Shown: positions 41,591 through 46,797 of the stretch, one piece after another | How the letters are laid out: the number at the start of each line of letters is the position of its first letter | Position numbering within the stretch: the first letter of the stretch is position 1 | Origin: Nitrospira sp. | GTDB taxonomy: Bacteria; Nitrospirota; Nitrospiria; Nitrospirales; Nitrospiraceae | Assembly: GCA_005116815.1 (NCBI GenBank) | Contig: SWDR01000022.1 | Location: 10,023-56,819, forward strand | Direction: 5' to 3' | Length of the DNA stretch: 46,797 nt | Notes under the pieces: model-generated | What the model saw: the letters and a program-made list of their open reading frames with translations, nothing else | What the model was told of the DNA's origin: nothing | Databases searched by the model: none | Translations under genes and position numbers: made by a program

Positions 41591-41623
41591 GGCCTTGCTG
41601 ACGGCCATTTTGAGCATCCTGCC
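41591..41623. repeat. Partial copy of the 127-bp hairpin element (right end)
   Basis: CGGCCTTGCTGACGGCCATTTTGAGCATCCTGC is the same as bases 33592-33625 except for one G fewer. It lies in the 5' region of the DUF3386 gene. Confidence 0.8.
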
Positions 41624-41699
41624 AGATTTAGACCGCAGTATACGCTTGGGGCGAAAGCTGCCACAAGCGCTCGCAGGCGTGAGAGGTGGCTGGTTGTTC

Positions 41700-41771
41700 T
41701 AGTGTATTTGGTTAATCTCGTTTGTTGGTTGAACCAGAATAACCAGAGAAACCAGATGAACGAGATAGACC
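41700..41771. repeat. Imperfect palindrome of an AACCAG word
   Basis: GGTTAATCTCGTTTGTTGGTT (41710-41730) pairs with AACCAGATGAACGAGATAGACC (to 41771) with a few mismatches; AACCAG occurs three times in the right part. It lies between the divergent DUF3386 gene and the basic-tail protein. Confidence 0.6.
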
Positions 41772-41889
41772 GGGCTGATCTCGCCAGTCTCGCTCAGTGT
41801 TCCCACTTAGGCGCTAGAAGAAATTGAGCATTTCGGGTATACTCGCGCCGCGCGGGGGCTATCTCTCCACGTAGAACGAAAGGATGGAC

Positions 41890-42264
41890 ATGGAACGACG
41901 GGCTGCTTCCCATACCGAAGAAGAAGAGATGAATCATCGCCGTAAATTGCTGAATGCCGCGAAGAAGGGCGATCAGAAGGCCATTGGCAAGCTCTTAGAG
42001 CTGTATCAAGTGCGGATTCATAGTGGAGACATGGTTCAGAAACTGAATAAGACCTCCGCTACGCATAAACTCCAGGCCCAGCTCGCCGAAGGGAAGCCTG
42101 TGAAGGGTGGCGGTGGAAGCCATGGTAAGAAGACTGCGCCGACGAAGCCCGCTCCAGCAAAGACCGCACCGGCGAAAGTTGCTGTAAAGCCTGCTGTCTC
42201 GAAGGTCAAGCCAAAGGCAAAGGCGCTACCGGTCAAAGCCGCACAGCCGAAACGCAAGAAATAG
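41890..42264 (+). CDS. Small protein with histone H1-like Lys/Ala/Pro tail
   Basis: 124 aa. The N-terminal half (residues to about 60) is a helical, mixed-charge unit (HRRKLLNAAKKGDQKAIGKLLELYQ); the C-terminal half is almost wholly Lys, Ala, Pro and Val (KPAPAKTAPAKVAVKPAVSK), as in eukaryotic H1 and bacterial histone-H1-like or HU-extended tails that bind DNA. Whether it is a nucleoid protein or an RNA-binding protein is not clear. The ATG at 41890 has AAGGA 6 nt upstream, better than the track start at 41884. Confidence 0.65.
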   Translation: MERRAASHTEEEEMNHRRKLLNAAKKGDQKAIGKLLELYQVRIHSGDMVQKLNKTSATHKLQAQLAEGKPVKGGGGSHGKKTAPTKPAPAKTAPAKVAVKPAVSKVKPKAKALPVKAAQPKRKK

Positions 42265-42275
42265 CCAACGGGCGA

Positions 42276-42572
42276 TTATTGCACTGCCACTCGTAGTCCG
42301 CCGCCTGCCAGCTTTGCTGCGATCTCTTCCGCTTGTGTCAGCCCTCCGGCAAACACGATGGCTTCTCCATCATGATCGATTTTCCATGCCAGCTCGAAGG
42401 CTTTCGAGCTGGTCATGCCTGGAATGTATTGGCAGAAGAGCCCCACCACTTGCTCGTAGGTGTGACATTCGCAATTGAATACGATCACGCGCGCATCGAG
42501 TCCACTCCCGGTGCCGGTACTGGTCGTCTCGATCGGGACGGGTGGTGCAAAGGGTGTTTTTATGCCGGCCAT
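42276..42572 (-). CDS. clpS: ClpS, adaptor for the Clp protease
   Basis: About 98 aa. The core reads VIVFNCECHTYEQVVGLFCQYIPGM, AFELAWKIDHDGEAIVFAGGLTQAEEIAAKL, the ClpS fold that passes N-degron substrates to ClpA(C)P. The usual NDxxHT reads NCECHT here, so one of the substrate-binding acidic residues is changed; its effect on N-end binding is uncertain. The start at 42572 (MAGIKT) is preferred; no ribosome-binding site was found and the mRNA may be leaderless. Convergent with the basic-tail gene. Confidence 0.85.
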   Translation of the reverse strand: MAGIKTPFAPPVPIETTSTGTGSGLDARVIVFNCECHTYEQVVGLFCQYIPGMTSSKAFELAWKIDHDGEAIVFAGGLTQAEEIAAKLAGGGLRVAVQ

Positions 42573-42710
42573 AGGGGCGAATATTAGCAGAGTTTGGAAC
42601 AACTTTTAACCTGGATTATTCCGGCAGGCCGTCGCGAAGTGTTCGGGGACGAGCGCGCCGGTGCGTTTTCCTGTATTGCTTACGGAGCAGATCGGTACGA
42701 AGAGTTGAGG

Positions 42711-43391
42711 TTAATAGCCGACTCGCGTGAGCAGGTGGTTGGTTCTCACCCAATTCTCCCTGGCGCAGGATTGCGTATAGAGCGTGAAATGCGCGGGGGA
42801 ATCTGTAGCCGGCTGGAGTTGATGGGCCAATGCGAGCATTTGCGTATAGACGAGTGAGGCGGATGTCTTGACGAGGGCCAGCCCATATTCAAAGAGATAC
42901 CCCTCTTCAAGAGTCGGGTTCCTCTTCGAGAGTGTCCGTACCCGCGCGAGGTCGAATGGTTCCTCTCTGAACGAAATGTCCATGAGATGGAGGAGCGCCG
43001 CCGGGCCTGGCACGACGGTCTCGCCGATGCGAACCGCATGGGAGGGTTCAAAGAGTCCACGCTGAAGACGGCGGTCCCGGCAGAGGGCTGCGTGAAATTG
43101 TGCGCGCCAGTCGGGGTCTCGGAGATCTCGGTCGATGGCCTCTGCCACCAGTGAGGTGAGCGGTCCGCTCACGTCATACCCTTGTATGAGGCGCCCCGAC
43201 TCGATGAGCTCAGGAAAACTCATGCCCATCCGGTCTTGAAAAGCCGTGACGCCTGTCATGGGCGTCAGTTGCATCGCCATGAAGTCGCGAAAATGCACGG
43301 TGGCAAAGCGAGTCAGGAGCCTGGTCAGGGTCTCCGGGTGGCAGAGATGGAAGGGGTAGAACAACGCGTGGGGTGGTTGTCGGTGATTCAT
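42711..43391 (-). CDS. Hypothetical protein, about 226 aa
   Basis: I do not recognise this protein. It is soluble, mostly helical, with no signal peptide or clear motif (DYPFHLCHPETLTRLL-like start, MDISFREEPFDLARVR, SLVYTQMLALAHQLQ). The start could be ATG 43391 or TTG 43397. The divergent antiporter gene starts only 34 bp away, so the two promoters must overlap. A complete, plausible gene. Confidence 0.65.
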   Translation of the reverse strand: MNHRQPPHALFYPFHLCHPETLTRLLTRFATVHFRDFMAMQLTPMTGVTAFQDRMGMSFPELIESGRLIQGYDVSGPLTSLVAEAIDRDLRDPDWRAQFHAALCRDRRLQRGLFEPSHAVRIGETVVPGPAALLHLMDISFREEPFDLARVRTLSKRNPTLEEGYLFEYGLALVKTSASLVYTQMLALAHQLQPATDSPAHFTLYTQSCARENWVRTNHLLTRVGY

Positions 43392-43425
43392 CGACAAAGT
43401 CTCACAGTCATGTTAATTTTCGCGC

Positions 43426-44499
43426 GTGAAATATCTCTTTACGTCGTGGCTTGATGCTCTGCTCATCTTCGTCCCTGTGACGATTGCGCTCGAGGTCCTT
43501 CGAGCCGACCCGCTGCTGGTTTTCATCTCGGCCTGCTTTGCTATTATTCCGCTCGCCGGCCTGCTCGGGCGAGCCACCGAACATTTAACGGCCCATGTCG
43601 GTGCCGGGATTGGCGCACTCCTCAATGCGTCGCTGGGCAATGCGGCAGAATTGATTATCGCACTGGTAGCGCTGCGCGAAGGCCTTCACGACGTCGTCAA
43701 AGCGTCGCTGACCGGTTCAATCCTGGGAAATATCTTACTCGTTCTTGGCGTCTCAATGTTTGCCGGTGGTATGAAGTATGAGCGGCAGACGTTTAACCAA
43801 ACTGCTGCCGGAACGGGTGCCAGTCTTCTGCTCCTGGCCGCTGTCGGCCTCATCATTCCAGCAGTCTTCCATTTCACCGCAGCCGACCGTGGTGTGGCGA
43901 TCGAACGAGAGTTGAGTCTGCTTATTGCGCTTGTATTATTCAGCATTTATATCGCAAGTCTATTGTTTTCCTTAAAGACCCATCGCCATCTCTTTGCCGG
44001 AGAGTCGCATGATGCCTCAGACCTTGGAGAGCAACCCTGGACGAAGAGTGCATCGATTGCCGTGCTCACCGTAGCGACTTGTTTCGTGGCCCTCATGAGC
44101 GAAATGTTGGTAGGGGCGCTGGAGCCTGCTGCGCACAAACTCGGGCTTACGCAGGTATTTGTCGGCGTCATTCTTGTGGCCTTGGTGGGCAATGCGGCTG
44201 AACATTCTACGGCGGTGATGGTAGCGCTCAAAAACAAGATGGATCTGGCTTATGGGATTGCAGTGGGGTCCAGCCTGCAGATTGCCTTGCTTGTAGCGCC
44301 ATTGCTGGTGTTTGCCAGTTATCTCTTCGGGACGCCGCTGGACCTGATATTTACACCCTTCGAGGTCGCTGCTGTGACCATCTCGGTCCTCATCGTCGGA
44401 TTCGTCGCGATGGACGGGGAATCGCACTGGATGGAAGGGGTGATGTTGGTCGGGGTCTATGTGATGCTGGCCATCGCCTTCTTCTTCCTCCCGGCTTAG
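43426..44499 (+). CDS. Calcium/proton antiporter (CaCA/Cax family)
   Basis: 357-aa inner-membrane exchanger that expels Ca2+ in return for H+. About eleven hydrophobic helices are seen. The two inverted cation-binding alpha repeats are intact: [15 protein letters not shown] near residue 70 and [16 protein letters not shown] near 255. The start is GTG at 43426; no Shine-Dalgarno is visible and a leaderless mRNA is possible. Followed by a long palindrome that may act as its terminator. Complete. Confidence 0.93.
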   Translation: MKYLFTSWLDALLIFVPVTIALEVLRADPLLVFISACFAIIPLAGLLGRATEHLTAHVGAGIGALLNASLGNAAELIIALVALREGLHDVVKASLTGSILGNILLVLGVSMFAGGMKYERQTFNQTAAGTGASLLLLAAVGLIIPAVFHFTAADRGVAIERELSLLIALVLFSIYIASLLFSLKTHRHLFAGESHDASDLGEQPWTKSASIAVLTVATCFVALMSEMLVGALEPAAHKLGLTQVFVGVILVALVGNAAEHSTAVMVALKNKMDLAYGIAVGSSLQIALLVAPLLVFASYLFGTPLDLIFTPFEVAAVTISVLIVGFVAMDGESHWMEGVMLVGVYVMLAIAFFFLPA

Positions 44500-44515
44500 C
44501 AGCTGGGTGAGTGGA

Positions 44516-44600
44516 GCTGATAGCGAATGGCTTATAGCTCGGACAGAGACAGTCCGATTCGCTCGCTTCCCACGACTATCAGCCATAAGCTATAAGCCAT
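44516..44600. repeat. Long palindrome of a GCTTATAGCT word
   Basis: ATGGCTTATAGCT (44527-44539) is the exact complement of AGCTATAAGCCAT (44588-44600). Nested stems lie inside: GCGAAT/ATTCGC and CGGAC (44540-44544)/GTCCG (44552-44556). It stands between the ends of the antiporter and the convergent 70-aa gene and is followed by CTGCTCTTTTCTTCT, so it may work as a terminator. Confidence 0.7.
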
Positions 44601-44613
44601 CTGCTCTTTTCTT

Positions 44614-44826
44614 CTAGACCTTATCCATGTCGATAACTTCGGTGGCTTCCCAGAGATTTTTCAGCTCCGCATCCGCCAGATCCTTCACTCGATCCTCTTC
44701 CGTCTCTTGGCCGAACTGAACCGCTTGAATCGGTGGGGCGGTCTCTTTCTCGGTTGGAGCGGCAACCGCTTCCGGCGGCATAGGCTCTCTTCGTCGTTTC
44801 TTGGCTGGATCCATATTAACGGGCAT
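44614..44826 (-). CDS. Small acidic/basic hypothetical protein, 70 aa
   Basis: A strong ribosome-binding site (GGAGGTAAC, 4 nt) supports the ATG. A Lys/Arg start (DPAKKRRREPMP) leads to an acidic helical C-terminus (EEDRVKDLADAELKNLWEA). No family is recognised. Probably disordered in its first half. It lies after hemW on the same strand. Confidence 0.6.
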   Translation of the reverse strand: MPVNMDPAKKRRREPMPPEAVAAPTEKETAPPIQAVQFGQETEEDRVKDLADAELKNLWEATEVIDMDKV

Positions 44827-44917
44827 GTTACCTCCGGCGTGATCTGCATTCAGTTTCCACTCTGACTGACAGAAAAGTCAATGCACGCGGTTGCCGATGG
44901 CCAGAGAGGTTTGTCTT

Positions 44918-44978
44918 GTTTATTTGGGTTAATCCGACTAACTAAATAAACCAGAGCAACCAGATGAACCAAATAAAC
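44918..44978. repeat. Palindrome of an AACCAG/AAATAAAC word
   Basis: GTTTATTTGG (44918-44927) is the exact complement of CCAAATAAAC (44969-44978); a second right-arm copy AAATAAAC lies at 44944-44951, so two alternative folds exist. It sits 11 bp past the hemW stop on the minus strand. It resembles the element at 41700. Confidence 0.65.
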
Positions 44979-44988
44979 TGGAGCTTTT

Positions 44989-46128
44989 CTAATACAGCTT
45001 CTCGGCGATGGTGTCGGCCTGTAGTCGGCCTTTCGCCGATAGTTTGCTGTGTTCCCCGTCCTGTTCGATCAATTCTTGCGCGAGCAATTGAGCGGTGAGT
45101 GCACTGTGTCCATAGTTCAATGCATGTTGATGCAGGTTGTGAGAGGGAATGCCTTGGATCAGTCGTAATCCGAAAATCACGGCATCGCGGAGTTGTTCTT
45201 CCTTCGAGAGTGTGATGCGCTCCTCGATGGGAAGGAGGCCTTCTGTCAGCAAGCGGTTGTAGGCATCGAGGTCGGCGACGTTGCCGAATCTCGTTCCGCC
45301 AAGGTAGGACTGGGCACTGGGGCCGAATCCCAGATATTCCCCATTGGTCCAATAGAGCAGATTGTGGCGGCAGGCATGTCCTGGCTTGGCATAGTTCGAG
45401 ACTTCGTACCGCTCATATCCTGCGTCCGAAAGTATCCTCTGCGCAGCCTCGTCCATCTCAATCTGAAGCCCTTCGTCCGGTGCGGGGCTCCGTTCGAGTC
45501 GGATATTCGACTCGAGTCTTGTCTCTTGTTCCACTGTGAGTGCATAGCAAGAGAGGTGCGTCGGCTGCAGTGCAAGACAATGGGTCAGAGTGTTCTCCCA
45601 ACTTGCCAAGCTTTGTCCGGGCAATCCATACATCAAGTCAAGGTTGATGTTTGTGAAGCCGGAGGATCGAGCCTTCGCCATGGCTGTGATGGTCTCACTG
45701 ACAGCGCCGGGCCGACCGATTCTGAGGAGATCGCCATCCTCCATCGATTCGGCTCCGAAGCTCAGGCGGGTCACACCGGCCTGAAGGAGTTGAACAAGGT
45801 CTTGTTCGGAGATCGTCGAGGGGTGGCCCTCCACGGTGACTTCACAGTCTGGGGTGAGGTTGAATCGGTTCCGAATCTCGGACAGGATGGCGATGAGTTG
45901 AGCCACGGTCAGAACCGTCGGTGTACCACCCCCAAGATAGACGGATTGGATAGGGCGCCCAACTGTGACCTGTTGCTGCGCCGATAGCCCGATCTCATGC
46001 AAGAGGGATTGGACAAAGGCGTCAGCCCGTTCCTCGCGATGGATTTCCAGATAGAAAGCGCAGAAATCGCAACGCTGGCGGCAGAAGGGGATGTGGAGGT
46101 ACAGGCCCAGAGGCGGGAACGTGGTCAC
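44989..46128 (-). CDS. hemW: HemW, radical SAM heme chaperone
   Basis: 379-aa cytoplasmic radical SAM protein that carries heme to respiratory enzymes; formerly called oxygen-independent coproporphyrinogen III oxidase. The cluster motif CRQRCDFCAFY (C-x3-C-x2-C) comes right after HIPF, followed by GGGTPT and the LxFGAES block, MYGLPGQ and the C-terminal HemW domain (SNYAKPGHACRHNLLYW, GFGPSAQSY). The C-x3-C-x2-C-x-x-F form without the extra Cys of HemN supports HemW. The start overlaps the stop of the upstream gene. Confidence 0.93.
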   Translation of the reverse strand: MTTFPPLGLYLHIPFCRQRCDFCAFYLEIHREERADAFVQSLLHEIGLSAQQQVTVGRPIQSVYLGGGTPTVLTVAQLIAILSEIRNRFNLTPDCEVTVEGHPSTISEQDLVQLLQAGVTRLSFGAESMEDGDLLRIGRPGAVSETITAMAKARSSGFTNINLDLMYGLPGQSLASWENTLTHCLALQPTHLSCYALTVEQETRLESNIRLERSPAPDEGLQIEMDEAAQRILSDAGYERYEVSNYAKPGHACRHNLLYWTNGEYLGFGPSAQSYLGGTRFGNVADLDAYNRLLTEGLLPIEERITLSKEEQLRDAVIFGLRLIQGIPSHNLHQHALNYGHSALTAQLLAQELIEQDGEHSKLSAKGRLQADTIAEKLY

Positions 46129-46394
46129 GACAGGCTGAATCCTTGGGGTTTGGAAAAGTCCCGCGACAGGACGATTTCTATTTCATCGGCCGGGGATTTT
46201 CCGCGATTGCGCACATGGGGCTGCCAGGCCTTATGTTGGCGCAACGAGTCGAAGAGCACCTTGAGCAGATCCGGCTTGATGCGCGCTTCCCACTCCCGCA
46301 CCCAGGCGTGAGCCTCTTCGTCGCCCTCATAGTCGTCGGGAAAGGAGGCCTCCAGGCTGAATCGAAAGGTAAAGGTTTTTTCTTCTTGATACAT
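46125..46394 (-). CDS. Small hypothetical protein coupled to hemW
   Basis: About 89 aa, with ATG at 46394 and GAGGA 6 nt upstream; the track start at 46499 is too early. The chain is acidic and looks soluble: EEKTFTFRFSLEASFPDDYEGDEEAHAWVREWEARIKPDLL. I do not know the family. Its stop overlaps the hemW start by 4 bp, so the two are translated together. It is divergent from the FmdB-type gene. Confidence 0.7.
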   Translation of the reverse strand: MYQEEKTFTFRFSLEASFPDDYEGDEEAHAWVREWEARIKPDLLKVLFDSLRQHKAWQPHVRNRGKSPADEIEIVLSRDFSKPQGFSLS

Positions 46395-46464
46395 ACAAGT
46401 CCTCGCTGATTGCGAACTGGCCTGGTCGATCTTATAATACCCCTCAGATAAAGGAGTACGACCC

Positions 46465-46692
46465 ATGCCTATCTTCGAATATGTCTGCGGCGAATGCAAT
46501 CATCGGTTCGAGCTGTTGGTCTATGGTTCCACGCCGGCTGCCTGCCCCAAGTGCAAGACGACGAAGCTGGAGAAGCAAATTTCTTCGTTCGGAGTCGGGG
46601 GCACGGATGGCTGGGTATTGCCGGGTAATGGGGGCGGTTCCTGTGGAAGTTGCGGTGACCCGCGTGGCCCAGGTTCCTGTTCCACCAATTGA
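46465..46692 (+). CDS. FmdB-family zinc-ribbon protein
   Basis: 75-aa FmdB/regulatory zinc-ribbon protein. The start PIFEYVCGECNHRFE and the second pair PACPKC form a C-x2-C ... C-x2-C zinc site; the Gly/Ser/Cys-rich tail (GSCGSCGDP) is also usual in the family. Function unknown; a regulatory role is proposed for some. A strong AAAGGAG lies 8 nt before the ATG. The gene at 46695 starts 2 bp after its stop. Confidence 0.9.
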   Translation: MPIFEYVCGECNHRFELLVYGSTPAACPKCKTTKLEKQISSFGVGGTDGWVLPGNGGGSCGSCGDPRGPGSCSTN

Positions 46693-46694
46693 TC

Positions 46695-46797
46695 ATGGAA
46701 TCAGGCGAGCCGAATCTGCAGCGCGCGATTGCCATCATCTCTCAGTCCGATCCGCTCACCAAATTGCTCGAAGAGGTGAAGCTGGGCCGGATGAAAC
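46695..46797 (+). CDS. Start of a hypothetical gene, cut by the window edge
   Basis: ATG at 46695, 2 bp after the zinc-ribbon stop, opens a frame that stays open to the end of the window (34 codons: MESGEPNLQRAIAIISQS...). It is probably co-transcribed with the zinc-ribbon gene. Too short to name. Confidence 0.5.
   Translation, partial: MESGEPNLQRAIAIISQSDPLTKLLEEVKLGRMK

Noticed and set aside
41542-41664. N-terminal extension of the DUF3386 ORF
   Set aside because: It reads through a copy of the hairpin element and lacks a ribosome-binding site; the ATG at 41541 has AAGGAGAT.

Overview
The window is GC-rich chromosomal DNA from a Gram-negative bacterium, most likely a Nitrospira-type member of the Nitrospirota. 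That is inference from the mix of genes (LptD and RseP, so an outer membrane; many PilZ/HDOD/HD-GYP signalling proteins; archease next to rtcB; DUF3386 and DUF5069 genes) and from the character of the intergenic repeats. No rRNA, tRNA, CRISPR array or transposase gene was seen.

Layout. 0.2-3.6 kb: a small unknown gene, an RRM RNA-binding protein, a fatty-acid desaturase and, divergently, a DEAD-box RNA helicase with a good sigma70-like promoter and a long leader; together these look like a cold-adaptation cluster. 3.6-8.1 kb: two degraded-looking small genes, two paralogous PilZ proteins and a GAF-containing PilB/GspE-type ATPase. 8.3-14.4 kb: a classical minus-strand envelope operon uppS-cdsA-dxr-rseP-proS. 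14.6-22.6 kb: plus-strand accD-folC-lptD-trxA-recN, preceded by a tldD/hupE-like fusion ORF. 22.6-29.6 kb: a minus-strand signalling operon of a 1395-residue multidomain protein, a GAF histidine kinase and an NtrC-type regulator. 30-33.5 kb: galT and a GH57 glycosidase. 33.5-38.1 kb: beta-propeller protein, cyclophilin, lipoprotein, an Fe-S subunit fragment, archease and rtcB. 38.1-46.8 kb: HDOD signalling genes, small conserved genes, clpS, a Ca2+/H+ antiporter, hemW and an FmdB-type zinc ribbon.

Two things stand out. First, the 25.4-29.6 kb gene encodes, in one chain, a receiver, PAS, degenerate histidine kinase, two PilZ domains, a LuxD-like alpha/beta hydrolase that has lost its catalytic residues, and a SAM methyltransferase. 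Its canonical motifs suggest a c-di-GMP- and phosphorelay-controlled methyltransferase with a dead acyl-binding domain; I know of no description of this architecture.

Second, five places join pieces of two unrelated genes with the middle missing: tldD/hupE-like near 15.0 kb, ntrC/HD-GYP near 22.86 kb, galT/copper-protein-like near 30.74 kb, lipoprotein/sdhB-like near 35.98 kb and rtcB/response regulator near 38.09 kb. So many in 47 kb points either to deletions or, more probably, to assembly joins in the source sequence; functions of those genes should be read with that in mind.

Intergenic DNA carries two repeat classes: a 127-bp hairpin element with partial copies elsewhere, and at least five long imperfect palindromes, each built from a different short repeated word, mostly at gene ends.
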